Notes: generated by a model from the sequence alone, not told the origin. DNA of 64,000 bases from Solidesulfovibrio alcoholivorans DSM 5433 (GCF_000702665.1 NZ_JNJA01000012.1:59331-123330); one strand, 5' to 3'. Counted from the first letter of the stretch, positions 39,121-48,238 are shown. Made by a program: numbers and translations.

Positions 39121-40539
39121 TCAGGCGGAGCGCACGGCCGGGATGCCGTGTTTTTTGAGCAGCGCGTAGAGCCGCGATCGCGACAGGCCGGAGATTTCGA
39201 GCATGCGCGTGACGTCGCCGCCGAAGCGCCCGGTCAGCGCCCGCAGATAGCGCGCCTCGCCCTGGTCGCGAAAATCGCGAAACTGCGGCAAAAGGCCCAG
39301 GGCGAGGCTCGGTTCGCCGCCGTCGCCCTCCTCCCTGGCCGCGCCCACGGCGCGCCCGGCCACGCGGTTTCGCGCCGCGCAAACCCGGATGTGCAGGGGC
39401 AGATGCACGGGCAGCAGGGCCTCGTCGCCCCGGGCCAGGGCCAGCGCACCCTCGATGGTGTTCTTGAGTTCCCGCACGTTGCCGGGCCAGGGATAGGCGA
39501 GAAGCGCCCGGGAGAACTCGTCGGAAAAGGTCCTGGCAGCCATGTCCAGCCGTTTCGCGGCCTCGTCCGCGAAATGGGCGGCGAAATCCAGGATGTCGTC
39601 CGGGTGCCCGGCCAGGGACGGCAGCTCGATACCCACGCCCTGGAGGCGAAAGAGCAGGTCTTCCCGGAAAAGCCCCTCCGCGGCCATGGTCTCCAGGTTC
39701 TGGTTGGTGGCCGCGACCAGGCGGAAATGGCAGGGAGCCTCCTCGAGGCCGCCGACCGGGCGCACCCGCCGCTCCTGAAGCACCCGCAAAAAGGCCTTCT
39801 GCACCGAAAGCGGCATCTCCCCCACTTCGTCCAGGAACAGCGTGCCCTCGTGCGCCCGCAGCAGCACGCCCTCGCGGCGTCGGTCCGCGCCGGTGTAGAC
39901 GCCCTTTTCCGAGCCGAACAGCACGCTTTCCACGATGCCCGACGGCAGCGCCGCGCAGTCGACGACCACGAAGGCCTTGGCGCGCCTCGGGCCGTTGTCG
40001 TGGATGGCGCGGGCGAAGAGCTCCTTGCCCACGCCCGTGGGGCCGGTGAGCAGCACGTTGACGTCGCTTTGCGCGGCCTTGGCCGCCTGCTCCAGGCACA
40101 GGGCGCGCTTGGGGTTGCCGCCGGCGATGCCGGCGAAGCGGAAAGGTTCGGCCCCGCTTGGGCCGGAGCGCGCCTGGCGGCGGTGCTCCATGGCGCTGAC
40201 CAGGGGCGCGGTCATGGTTTTGACCGTGGGCGGCTTCTCGATATAGTCCCAGGCCCCCTGCCGCATGGCCCGTTCGGCCCCGTCCGGGTCGCCCCAGCCG
40301 GTGATGACGATGACTTCGGGATTGGACGGCGCGCGCTTGATCTCGCCGATGGCGTCGAGGCCGTTGCCGTCGGGCATGCGCACGTCGAGAAAGACCACGT
40401 CCACGTCCGCCTCGCCGGCGCGGCGCAAGCCTTCGCCGAGGGTCGCGGCCATGTCCGGGGCGTGGCCCAGGCGCGTCACCACGCGCGCCAGGGCGTCGCG
40501 TATGGTCCGGTCGTCGTCGATGATGAGCACGTTGCCCAA
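39121..40539 (-). CDS. NtrC-type sigma-54 response regulator with GVYTGA loop
   Basis: About 472 residues from a TTG start at 40539 preceded by GGAGG (6-nt spacing). Receiver (1-120) with VVFLDVRMPDGNG as the phosphorylated Asp; AAA+ domain with Walker A GPTGVGKE, contact loop GVYTGA in place of GAFTGA, Walker B GTLFLDEVGE; Fis-type HTH near the end (VTRMLEISGLSRSRLYALLKK). A Tyr at the Phe position is an aromatic change that could be tolerated; the Val for Ala is conservative. No partner kinase is adjacent on the same strand; the CHASE kinase is the nearest. Target genes unknown. Confidence 0.88.
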   Translation of the reverse strand: MGNVLIIDDDRTIRDALARVVTRLGHAPDMAATLGEGLRRAGEADVDVVFLDVRMPDGNGLDAIGEIKRAPSNPEVIVITGWGDPDGAERAMRQGAWDYIEKPPTVKTMTAPLVSAMEHRRQARSGPSGAEPFRFAGIAGGNPKRALCLEQAAKAAQSDVNVLLTGPTGVGKELFARAIHDNGPRRAKAFVVVDCAALPSGIVESVLFGSEKGVYTGADRRREGVLLRAHEGTLFLDEVGEMPLSVQKAFLRVLQERRVRPVGGLEEAPCHFRLVAATNQNLETMAAEGLFREDLLFRLQGVGIELPSLAGHPDDILDFAAHFADEAAKRLDMAARTFSDEFSRALLAYPWPGNVRELKNTIEGALALARGDEALLPVHLPLHIRVCAARNRVAGRAVGAAREEGDGGEPSLALGLLPQFRDFRDQGEARYLRALTGRFGGDVTRMLEISGLSRSRLYALLKKHGIPAVRSA

Positions 40540-40683
40540 AAAAGCCTCCGCAGGCGTCGGCGCGGTCGCCGGGCCTGCCCGTGCAATGACCATCGGGCGG
40601 CGGCCTGTCAAGGGCAGTCCCCGCGCCGGGGAGGCGCGTCGCGCATCCAGGCGGCGCGGGGACGCTGCCCGCTGGCGCGTCGG

Positions 40684-41250
40684 TCAGCGCATGCCGCCCT
40701 TGCGCGGCGTGCCGGACAGGCCGAAATCGTTTGGCGGCACCACGTTGTTGACGTCGAGCGCCCGGGCCTTTTCCAGGCTGGCCCTGGCGCAGGCGTCGTC
40801 GCCGAGGCGCATGCAGCTTATGCCCAGGTTGTAGTAGGCGTAGCTTAAGTAGTCTACGCAAAGCGGCTTGGTCACGGCCTCGCGCAGCGTCGCGGCCGCT
40901 GCGGCGTTTTGGCCTGCAAGCAGCTGGTCCGTACCGCGCATGTAGAGTTCCATGCCCGCCCGGCCGGAGCACTTCCACCAGGCCTTGCGCACGCCCTTTT
41001 TCGCGCCCCGGGCCGCGGACCTGCCCATGGCCGCGTATTCGGCCTTGTCGATCCTGCCGTCCATGTTGAGGTCAATGACGCCGAACACCTCCATGGTCAG
41101 GCCCGAGTTGAACACCACGATCTCCTCGAACACGATGACCCCGTCGCGGTTCTTGTCCACGTTCGCAAAGGGCGGCTTTTTCCAGGCAAAGGCGTTGGCG
41201 GCGAGGCCAAGGGCCACCACGGCCACGAGCATCGAAATCGCGCGTCGCAT
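40684..41250 (-). CDS. Exported EF-hand/TPR protein
   Basis: 188 residues; ATG 41250 preceded by GGAGGCTTCCG. Signal peptide (SMLVAVVALGLAANAFA). Two EF-hand loops, DKNRDGVIVFEE and DLNMDGRIDKAE, should bind calcium in the periplasm. A C-terminal TPR-like unit (LSYAYYNLGISCMRLGDDACARASLEKA) follows. Cys residues near 95 and 133 could form a disulfide. Divergent from the tetraheme cytochrome gene with a 282-nt spacer. Role unknown. Confidence 0.85.
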   Translation of the reverse strand: MRRAISMLVAVVALGLAANAFAWKKPPFANVDKNRDGVIVFEEIVVFNSGLTMEVFGVIDLNMDGRIDKAEYAAMGRSAARGAKKGVRKAWWKCSGRAGMELYMRGTDQLLAGQNAAAAATLREAVTKPLCVDYLSYAYYNLGISCMRLGDDACARASLEKARALDVNNVVPPNDFGLSGTPRKGGMR

Positions 41251-41367
41251 CGGAAGCCTCCTTGAATGGGGTTTGCAGGGTTGCCCGAGCGTAGCACAGC
41301 CCTGCACGCATGGCAGCCGTTTTCCCGCACGAAGGGCGTGCGACATCCAAAAAAAATGCGTACGGCC

Positions 41368-41396
41368 TTGACATGCCCCGTCTCCCGTGCTGTTAC
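41368..41396 (+). promoter_or_regulatory. Candidate promoter of the tetraheme/octaheme cytochrome operon
   Basis: TTGACA (41368-41373), 17-nt spacer, TGTTAC (41391-41396), about 135 nt upstream of the tetraheme gene. Confidence 0.45.
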
Positions 41397-41532
41397 TCCT
41401 AAAACTCTCACCCGTTTCCGCGAGTGATTGCAGCATGGAGGAAGAGACGCGTCTCGGAGTCCAAGCTCTTGTGCGCACTTGCGAAAGCTTCAAGCGTTTG
41501 CCGCCCTTGTACAGGCCGGGAGGTCAGCGTCC

Positions 41533-42078
41533 ATGAAACGGATAGGAAAGCCCTTTTTGTTCGTCTGCCTCGGCGTTCTATTGGCTTTTCCCCTCTTCAG
41601 CCTGACCTACTACACGATGGTGCGGACTTCAACGCCGCTTTTCTGCGCCTCCTGCCACGAAATACAGCCCGCCTACAACGCCTGGCGCACCTCGTCCCAC
41701 ACCAACAATTCGCGGGGCGTGGTCGCCGACTGCATGGACTGCCACCTGCCCGCCCCCCACGACACCTATGACTTCTTCTTCGCCAAAACCATGCACGGCA
41801 TCAAGGACGTCATCGCCCACTTCACCGAGGACCAGTCCCAATACGACCACGCCCTCAACCGTGCCCGCGCCGCCCGGGACATCAAGAACGACCAGTGCCT
41901 CAAGTGCCACCGCAACCTGCTCTACCTGCCCCGCAAGCAAGGCGGCATGCTGGCGCACCGCCAGGTGCTCTATCCCAGGCCAGGCTACGAGAAGCGCTGC
42001 ACGGACTGCCATCAGAATCTGGTCCACGTGCAGCGGCCCTACTACTGCTACCTGCCCTGCGATTCCGCGGGCGGATAG
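41533..42078 (+). CDS. NapC/NrfH-type tetraheme cytochrome c
   Basis: Membrane-anchored quinol dehydrogenase passing electrons to a periplasmic partner. 181 residues: N-terminal helix LFVCLGVLLAFPLFSLTYYTM, then four CxxCH sites (CASCH, CMDCH, CLKCH, CTDCH), the count for NrfH/NapC. The first heme is followed by EIQP, lacking the Met two residues after His that NrfH uses as ligand. ATG 41533 chosen because the membrane anchor starts there. The octaheme HAO-like gene follows 177 nt downstream, the same order as nrfHA or cycB/hao pairs, so it probably reduces that protein. Confidence 0.9.
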   Translation: MKRIGKPFLFVCLGVLLAFPLFSLTYYTMVRTSTPLFCASCHEIQPAYNAWRTSSHTNNSRGVVADCMDCHLPAPHDTYDFFFAKTMHGIKDVIAHFTEDQSQYDHALNRARAARDIKNDQCLKCHRNLLYLPRKQGGMLAHRQVLYPRPGYEKRCTDCHQNLVHVQRPYYCYLPCDSAGG

Positions 42079-42255
42079 CGACGCTGGAAAATGCGGCGGT
42101 ATTGTTGAAAACAATATTGCAAGCGTGTTGCATTGGATCGGTTGCGCATCTTTCGGAGACGCGACACGAAGCGCGGCGCTTCACCACGGGAAGAAGCGGC
42201 GGCCGGACGGCCGGGCGACGCCGGCAGCGACGACGACAGCCAAGGAGGAAGCGGC

Positions 42256-43695
42256 ATGGACAAGACGAAACGGTGGACGGCGACGGCGGCAGGGCTCGCG
42301 CTGCTGCTCGGCACGGCTTTCTTTGCATTGGCCCAGGACAACAAGGGCGCGGCCCCGGCCAAGGACACGGTTCAGGCGAACTTCCCCCAGGTCAAGGAAT
42401 TCCGCATCGAGCGCGGCATGAGCAAGCAGGCGCAAGCCTGCATCGAATGCCACAAGGTCGAAACCCCGGGCATCTTCTCGGATTGGGCCGCCAGCCGCCA
42501 CGCCGCGGCCAACATCACCTGCATCGACTGCCACCAGGCCCAGGACTTCGACCCCGACGTCGCCAAGCAGCACTACAAGCAGTACGAACGCGCGGACAAC
42601 AAGTGGGGCACGGCCGAATACCGCGTGCCCGTGGCCGGCGTGGTCACGCCCAAGGACTGCTCGCGCTGCCATCCCGACGAGGTCAAGCAGTACTCCCGCA
42701 GCAAGCACGCCAACACCCTGGAAATCATCTGGAAGATCGACCCCTGGCTCAATCAGGGTTTAAACGACGCGACAGAAAGGACCACGGGCTGCTACGCCTG
42801 CCACGGCACGGTGCTCAAGGCCGACGCGAAGGGCACGCTCGACCCCGCCACCTGGCCCAACGTCGGCGTGGGGCGGGCCAACCTCGACGGCAGCCTCGGC
42901 AGTTGCACGAGCTGCCACACGCGGCACCGCTTCTCGGTCATGGACGCGCGCAAGCCCGAGGCCTGCGGCCAGTGCCACCTGGGTCCCGACCACCCGCAGA
43001 TCGAGATCTACACCGAATCCAAGCACGGCGACATCTACGCCGCCTTCGGCAACACCTACAACTGGACCGCCGCCCCGGGCACCTGGACGCCGGGCGTGGA
43101 CTACCGCGGCCCGACCTGCGCCTCCTGCCACATGTCCGGCGCGGGGCCGGTCATCGGCAGCCATGACGTGACCGAACGCCTGTCCTGGGAATTGCAGGCC
43201 CCGCTGACCGTGCGGCCCCAGGATTTCGCCGCCTTCCCGGCCCAAAACAACTGGGAGGTGGAACGCAAGAAGATGCAGGCCGTGTGCAACCAGTGCCACA
43301 GCGCCACCTGGACGGACGCGCACTACGCCCGCATCGACGCCACGGTCCAAAACTACAACGAGCTCTACTACAAGCCGGCCAAGGCCCTGCTCGACGACCT
43401 CTACGCCAAGAAGCTCCTGCCCGAGAAGCCTTTCTTCCACACCAGGTTCCAGTGGGACTTCTACGAGCTGTGGCACCACGAGGGCCGGCGCGCCCGCATG
43501 GGCACGGCCATGATGGCCCCGGACTACGCCTGGTGGCACGGGTTCTACGAATGCAAGAAGCGGCTGTGCGAACTCGGCGAGCAGGCCCACCACATGCTCA
43601 CCACCAACACGCCGGCCTTCGTCTACGACAACTTCCCCGGCACCGGCGGCGACACCACCCGACCGCCCGAGATCTTCGGCGCGAACAAGCAGTAG
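42256..43695 (+). CDS. Octaheme HAO-like cytochrome c
   Basis: 479 residues; ATG after AAGGAGGAAGCGGC. Cleavable signal (LALLLGTAFFALA). Eight CxxCH sites: CIECH, CIDCH, CSRCH, CYACH, CTSCH, CGQCH, CASCH, CNQCH. The C-terminal segment (YELWHHEGRRARMGTAMM and DYAWWHGFYEC) is typical of hydroxylamine oxidoreductase family proteins, not of pentaheme NrfA. In sulfate reducers and epsilonproteobacteria such proteins, paired with a NapC/NrfH-type donor, are thought to work as reductases (nitrite or hydroxylamine to ammonia). Whether the active-site Tyr crosslink of true HAO is present cannot be decided by eye. A terminator-like hairpin follows the gene. Confidence 0.9.
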   Translation: MDKTKRWTATAAGLALLLGTAFFALAQDNKGAAPAKDTVQANFPQVKEFRIERGMSKQAQACIECHKVETPGIFSDWAASRHAAANITCIDCHQAQDFDPDVAKQHYKQYERADNKWGTAEYRVPVAGVVTPKDCSRCHPDEVKQYSRSKHANTLEIIWKIDPWLNQGLNDATERTTGCYACHGTVLKADAKGTLDPATWPNVGVGRANLDGSLGSCTSCHTRHRFSVMDARKPEACGQCHLGPDHPQIEIYTESKHGDIYAAFGNTYNWTAAPGTWTPGVDYRGPTCASCHMSGAGPVIGSHDVTERLSWELQAPLTVRPQDFAAFPAQNNWEVERKKMQAVCNQCHSATWTDAHYARIDATVQNYNELYYKPAKALLDDLYAKKLLPEKPFFHTRFQWDFYELWHHEGRRARMGTAMMAPDYAWWHGFYECKKRLCELGEQAHHMLTTNTPAFVYDNFPGTGGDTTRPPEIFGANKQ

Positions 43696-43718
43696 GCCCG
43701 CATCCGTCCTCCACGAAA

Positions 43719-43750
43719 CGACAAAGCCCCCTTGCGCGGGGGCTTTGTCG
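43719..43750 (+). terminator. Hairpin after the octaheme gene
   Basis: Perfect 13-bp stem CGACAAAGCCCCC (43719-43731 with 43738-43750), 6-nt loop. No T run follows, but A-rich bases lie on the opposite side, so it may also act for the minus strand. Confidence 0.7.
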
Positions 43751-43842
43751 TCAGGGCCGTCGTCCGCGCGCCGGCCTTTGCGACGCGTTGCGGCGCGCGG
43801 GGGAATGTTGACTCCAGGCGGTGGAATTCCTATGACCGCTGC

Positions 43843-45603
43843 GTGCAACCGTTCGTCCGCAACCAGGCATCCCAATTAGGCACGACATCCCTGCATGTTA
43901 CGGCATGCCTGCTCACGCTGTTGCTGCTTGCGCACCCTGGGTTCGCCGTCTTCGCCCGGGCCCAGGAATCCCCCCCGACGCGGCGGCCGCTTTTGATCGG
44001 CGGGGACAGGAACTACCCGCCCTACGAATACCTCGACGAAAACGGGCAGCCGGCCGGCTTCAACGTCGACCTCTCCAAGGCCGTGGGCGAAGCCATGGGC
44101 GTTCCCGTCCGCTTCGTGCTCATGGACTGGTCCCGCCTGCACGAGGCCCTGGCCGACGGCACGGTGGACGTGCTCCAGCGCACCCCCTACTCCAACCTCT
44201 GGCTGCGCGAGGCCGAACTGACCCCGCCCCACACCACCATCAACCACGCCATTTTCGCCCGCAAGGGCACACCGGCCGTGGCGTCGCTGGAGGAACTCGC
44301 CGGCAGGAAGGTCATCGTCCACCCGGGCGGCAGCATCAACGACATCCTCGACGGCCTGGGCTACGAAAACGACCTCATTTTCTCCAAGACGCCCGTGGGC
44401 GGCCTGCGCCGCCTGGATCGGGGCGAGGGCGACTATGCCGTGGTGGCGATGCTCCCGGGGCTTTTCGCCATGGAGCGGGAAAAACTCGACAACCTCCGGA
44501 TCGTGGCCAAAAGCGTGACCACCCAGCCCTACGGCTTCGCGGTGCGCCACGGCGACGACGCCACGCTGTCCCTGCTCAACGAAGGCCTGGCCCTGGTCAA
44601 GCAGTCCGGCCGCTACCAGGAACTGCGGCGCAAGTGGTTCGGGGTGATGGACTCCCAGGCGTTTTCCTTCAACATGGTGCTCAAGTACGCCGCGGTGGTG
44701 CTCGGCCCCTTGCTGCTTCTGCTCGGGTTGGCCGCGCTGTGGACCCGGTCGCTCAAGAAACAGGTCGATCAGCGCACCCGCTCGCTGACGGACGCCCTGG
44801 AGAAGCTGCGCGAGAACCAGCAGCAGCTCGTCCAGGCCGACAAGATGGCCGCCCTCGGCGTGCTGGTTTCCGGCGTGGCCCACGAGATCAACAACCCCAA
44901 CGGCCTGATCCTGCTCAACGTGCCCATCCTCAAGAAGCTCAACGCCGAGGCCATGCGCGTGCTCGACGACGTTTTTGAGGAGAAGGGCGATTTTCCCCTG
45001 GGCGGCGGCGCCTACTCGCGCATCCGCGACAAGCTGCCACGCATCGTCGACGTGGTGGAGGAAAGCGCCCAGCGCATCCGGCGCATCGTGGACGACCTGC
45101 GCGACTTCTCCCGCGTCGCCCCGGCCAGCGACCATCAGGCCTTCGACCTCGGCGAGGCGGCGCGTAAGGCCTCCCGCCTGGTCGGCAGTTCCATCCACAA
45201 GGCCACGTCCCGCTTCAGCCTTGACCTCGCCCCGGACCTGCCGCCCGTCTGGGGCAGCCCGACGCGTATCGAACAGGTGGCGGTCAATCTGCTCTTAAAC
45301 GCCTGCCAGGCCCTCGACTCGCCGGAGGCGGCCATCGCCGTGTCCACGGCCGTCTCCGACGACGGCCAGTCCGTGGTCCTGACCGTGGCCGACGAGGGCT
45401 CGGGCATCACGCCCGAGGACCTGCCCCGCATCACCGATCCCTTTTTCACCACCAAGCGCGCCAGCGGCGGCACCGGGCTCGGGCTCTCCGTCTCGGCCGG
45501 CATCGTCCAGGAGCACGGCGGCAGCCTGGACTTCGTTTCGCGGCCCGGCAGCGGCACCACCGCCCGCCTGCGGCTGCCCGTCGCGCCAAAGACCGCCCCA
45601 TGA
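43843..45603 (+). CDS. Sensor histidine kinase with periplasmic solute-binding domain
   Basis: 586 residues from GTG 43843; upstream frame runs through the terminator hairpin and was not used. Signal/anchor (VTACLLTLLLLAHPGFAVFA), SBP_bac_3-type domain (about 45-275; PLLIGGDRNYPPYEYLDENGQPAGFNVDL), membrane helix near 290-312, coil, then HisKA-type GVAHEINNPNG with His347 and HATPase with ADEGSGI and GGTGLGLSVS. This is a kinase that binds a small solute directly, like BvgS-type sensors, but without a receiver. Its stop overlaps the sigma-54 regulator start (ATGA). Likely the sensor for the operon at 47350. Confidence 0.9.
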   Translation: MQPFVRNQASQLGTTSLHVTACLLTLLLLAHPGFAVFARAQESPPTRRPLLIGGDRNYPPYEYLDENGQPAGFNVDLSKAVGEAMGVPVRFVLMDWSRLHEALADGTVDVLQRTPYSNLWLREAELTPPHTTINHAIFARKGTPAVASLEELAGRKVIVHPGGSINDILDGLGYENDLIFSKTPVGGLRRLDRGEGDYAVVAMLPGLFAMEREKLDNLRIVAKSVTTQPYGFAVRHGDDATLSLLNEGLALVKQSGRYQELRRKWFGVMDSQAFSFNMVLKYAAVVLGPLLLLLGLAALWTRSLKKQVDQRTRSLTDALEKLRENQQQLVQADKMAALGVLVSGVAHEINNPNGLILLNVPILKKLNAEAMRVLDDVFEEKGDFPLGGGAYSRIRDKLPRIVDVVEESAQRIRRIVDDLRDFSRVAPASDHQAFDLGEAARKASRLVGSSIHKATSRFSLDLAPDLPPVWGSPTRIEQVAVNLLLNACQALDSPEAAIAVSTAVSDDGQSVVLTVADEGSGITPEDLPRITDPFFTTKRASGGTGLGLSVSAGIVQEHGGSLDFVSRPGSGTTARLRLPVAPKTAP

Positions 45604-47015
45604 CCGCCTGCCCCCCCGCCGCCTCCCCCGGCATCCTGCTCGTGGACGACGAGCCCGACTGGCTCGCCTCCATGACCCTGCTGCTCGAGGTATCGGCCGG
45701 CCTCGACAACGTGCGCTCGTGCCAGGATAGCCGGCAGGTCATGGGCCTCCTCGACGCGGGCGGCATCGGCCTCGTCCTTCTCGACCTCACCATGCCGCAC
45801 CTCTCCGGCACGGAACTGCTCGCGGCCATCGCCGAGCGCCACCCGGACGTGGTCTGCATCGTCCTCTCCGGCATGAACCAGCTGACCACGGCCGTTTCCT
45901 GCATGAAGCTCGGGGCCTACGACTACTACGTGAAGACCGACGACGAGGCGCGCATCGTCGGCGGCATCCTGCGCGCCGTGCACATGCTCGAACTGCGCGA
46001 GGAAAACCGCGTCGTGGCCAGCCGGGTGGTCTCCGGACAGTTGCGCCATCCCGAGGCCTTCGCCGCCATCTGCACGCAAAGCCCGGCCATGCGCGCGGTT
46101 TTCGCCTACGTCGAGGCCGTGGCGCAAAGCCCCAGGCCGCTCCTCGTCAGCGGGGAGTCGGGCGTGGGCAAGGAAAGCCTCGTGCGCGCCGCACACGACC
46201 TGAGCGGCCGGGGCGGCCCGCTTGTCGCCTGCAACGTGGCCGGGCTCGACGACGGGGTGTTCGCGGACACGCTTTTCGGCCACGTCCGGGGCGCGTTCAC
46301 CGGGGCCGACGCGCCGCGCCGCGGCCTGGTCGAGGAGGCGGCCGGCGGCACGCTCTTCCTCGACGAGATCGGCGACCTGTCCATCGCCTCCCAGGTGAAG
46401 CTGCTGCGCCTGCTCCAGGAAGGCGAATACTACCCCCTGGGCAGCGACCGGCCGCGCAAGCTCTGCGCCCGGGTCATCGCCGCCACCCACGCCGATCTCG
46501 CCGCCCGCGAGCGCGAAGGCGCGTTCCGGCGCGACCTCTACTTCCGCCTGCGCACCCACCACGTGGCCGTGCCCCCCCTGCGGGAGCGCCCCGAGGACAT
46601 CGCCGTGCTGCTCGACCATTTCCTGGCCGAGGCCGCGACGGCCATGGGCAAGCGCAAGCCCACGCCGCCGCCGGAGCTCGCCGCGCTGCTCGCGACGTAC
46701 GCCTTCCCGGGAAACGTCCGGGAACTGGCGGCCATGGTCTACGACGCCGTCAGCCTCCATACCGGGCGCATGCTCTCCATGGAGCGCTTCAAACGCCACA
46801 TCGGCGCGCCGGACGCCGCGCCGGACGCCTCTGCCGACGACAATCCGTTCACGGGGCTTGCCGCGCTGCCGAGTTTCGCCCAGGCCGAGAAGCTGCTTCT
46901 GTGCGAAGCCATGGCGCGTTCGGGCGGCCGCCAGACCCTTGCGGCACGACTCCTCGGCGTCACCCAGTCCGCCCTGTCCAAGCGCCTCAAGGCCCTGCGC
47001 CAAGAGGGCGACTAG
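45600..47015 (+). CDS. NtrC-type sigma-54 response regulator
   Basis: 471 residues, translationally coupled to the kinase. Receiver (about 12-130; LVLLDLTMPHLSG), AAA+ domain with GESGVGKES, intact GAFTGA, Walker [12 protein letters not shown], and Fis-type HTH at the C-terminus (RQTLAARLLGVTQSALSKRLKAL). When phosphorylated it should activate a sigma-54 promoter. Tandem GGCA/TGCC palindromes (47060-47089) and a -24/-12 element (47226) lie just downstream, so the operon of binding protein, FMN dehydrogenase and decaheme-b561 is the obvious target. Confidence 0.93.
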   Translation: MTACPPAASPGILLVDDEPDWLASMTLLLEVSAGLDNVRSCQDSRQVMGLLDAGGIGLVLLDLTMPHLSGTELLAAIAERHPDVVCIVLSGMNQLTTAVSCMKLGAYDYYVKTDDEARIVGGILRAVHMLELREENRVVASRVVSGQLRHPEAFAAICTQSPAMRAVFAYVEAVAQSPRPLLVSGESGVGKESLVRAAHDLSGRGGPLVACNVAGLDDGVFADTLFGHVRGAFTGADAPRRGLVEEAAGGTLFLDEIGDLSIASQVKLLRLLQEGEYYPLGSDRPRKLCARVIAATHADLAAREREGAFRRDLYFRLRTHHVAVPPLRERPEDIAVLLDHFLAEAATAMGKRKPTPPPELAALLATYAFPGNVRELAAMVYDAVSLHTGRMLSMERFKRHIGAPDAAPDASADDNPFTGLAALPSFAQAEKLLLCEAMARSGGRQTLAARLLGVTQSALSKRLKALRQEGD

Positions 47016-47043
47016 CCCGCTTTTCCCCATTCCCCCGGTTTCA

Positions 47044-47154
47044 AAGGGGTATGCCGACAGGCAAGTCATGCCGTTTGGCAAGTATTGCCGAATCGTCATG
47101 AACACGTGCCTGCCGGCACAAGCGCCTTTCCCCTTGCCACGCGGCATACCCCTT
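47044..47154 (+). promoter_or_regulatory. Clustered palindromic activator sites (putative UAS)
   Basis: Two near-identical 13-bp sites GGCAAGTCATGCC (47060-47072) and GGCAAGTATTGCC (47077-47089), 17 bp centre to centre, plus GTGCC-TGCC-GGCAC at 47106-47119. The block is bounded by a perfect 13-bp inverted repeat, AAGGGGTATGCCG (47044) and CGGCATACCCCTT (47142). The 13-bp sites lie 137-166 nt upstream of the -24/-12 promoter, usual for enhancer sites of sigma-54 activators. Confidence 0.65.
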
Positions 47155-47225
47155 CGCCTGGCCGATACCGTCGAAAATTCCGCTTTTCCCTTTTGATTCA
47201 AGCATGTTGTGTAAATAACCTGGCT

Positions 47226-47241
47226 TGGCATCGCTCCTGCT
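47226..47241 (+). promoter_or_regulatory. Sigma-54 promoter (-24/-12)
   Basis: TTGGCAT then CCTGCTT with the invariant GG (47227-47228) and GC (47239-47240) exactly 10 nt apart. Transcription should start near 47252, giving a leader of about 98 nt. Confidence 0.72.
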
Positions 47242-47349
47242 TTAGGGAAGGCGTCACGAACGAGGACACGCCGCCGCCTCGGAGGCGGCGGCCGGTTCGC
47301 GACGACGGTTCGCGGCCAGCGGCCGCATGACGCCAAGCAAGGAGCGAGT

Positions 47350-48186
47350 ATGAGACGTTTGCGCATCACCGGATCGTTCGGACGCCAGTTCGGACGGCTG
47401 GCCGGACTGGCCTGCCTGGCGGGCCTGCTGGCCCTGGCCGCCGGCAACGCGGCCGCCGCCGAACCCCTGACCTACGAAGGGGCGAGCACCATCGGCCACA
47501 AGGTCCTGCCCGAGGCCACGAAGCTCTTTACCGCCAAAACCGGCATCCCCTTCGGCGCCATCGGCACGGCCGGGGCCGGCGCGGGCTTCAAGGCCGTGGT
47601 GGCCGGCCAGGTCTCCTTCGGCGGCCTGGCCAGCGAGCCCACGGACAAGGAAAAAGCCCAGCTCACGACCATCGCAGTCATCGGCTACGACGTCATGGGC
47701 ATCTTCGTGCATCCCAAAAACACCATCAAGAACCTGAGCATGGCCCAGCTCAAGGACATCTTCTCGGGCAAGGCCGCCAACTGGAAGGAATTCGGCGGGC
47801 CGGACATGCCGATCACCATCTACAGCGAAAAGCTCGACGGCGGCCGGGCCACGGTCAAGGCCTTCAAGTCCATGGTGCTCGGCGCCACGCCCTACGGCCC
47901 GGTCAAGGAACTCGACGACGCCACCGACTGCGTGGCCGACGTGGCCAAGGACCCGAGCGGCATCACCGCCGCGTCCATGTCCTTCGCCGTTCCCGGCGCG
48001 ACCGCCCTGTCCGTAAACGGCGCCCGGCCCGAGGCCGAGGCCGTCCGGTCCGGGGCCTATCCCCTCAAGCGGCCGCTCTCGCTGATCGCGGTTTCGCCCT
48101 CCAGGGAAGTGCAGGACTTCTTCGCGTTCATGCTCACCCCGCCGGCCCAGGCCGTGGTGGCCAAGAGCTTCGTCCCGGCGAAATAA
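47350..48186 (+). CDS. Orphan PstS-like periplasmic binding protein
   Basis: 278 residues; ATG after CAAGGAGCGAGT. Signal peptide ending GNAAAA. PLTYEGASTIGHKVLPEA resembles the PstS ligand loop with Ser/Thr; GGLASEPTDKEK and ITIYSEKLDGGRATVKAF follow. It has the fold of phosphate/molybdate/organic-acid-type PBP-like domains. There is no permease or ATPase gene nearby, so it may present a ligand to the kinase, or serve as a substrate shuttle to the flavoenzyme encoded next. First gene downstream of the sigma-54 promoter. Confidence 0.82.
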   Translation: MRRLRITGSFGRQFGRLAGLACLAGLLALAAGNAAAAEPLTYEGASTIGHKVLPEATKLFTAKTGIPFGAIGTAGAGAGFKAVVAGQVSFGGLASEPTDKEKAQLTTIAVIGYDVMGIFVHPKNTIKNLSMAQLKDIFSGKAANWKEFGGPDMPITIYSEKLDGGRATVKAFKSMVLGATPYGPVKELDDATDCVADVAKDPSGITAASMSFAVPGATALSVNGARPEAEAVRSGAYPLKRPLSLIAVSPSREVQDFFAFMLTPPAQAVVAKSFVPAK

Positions 48187-48238
48187 CGCCCCGCGCCGCG
48201 ATCCCTCCCCCGCAACCGAAAACCAAAAGGCGTTTCAC

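Noticed and set aside
43732..43842. Longer N-terminus of the solute-binding kinase
   Set aside because: It would begin inside the terminator hairpin and add residues ahead of a signal peptide.
47077..47089. TGGCAAGTATTGCC as a second sigma-54 promoter
   Set aside because: GG to GC spacing is 8 nt, not 10; the sequence is better explained as one of the tandem palindromes.
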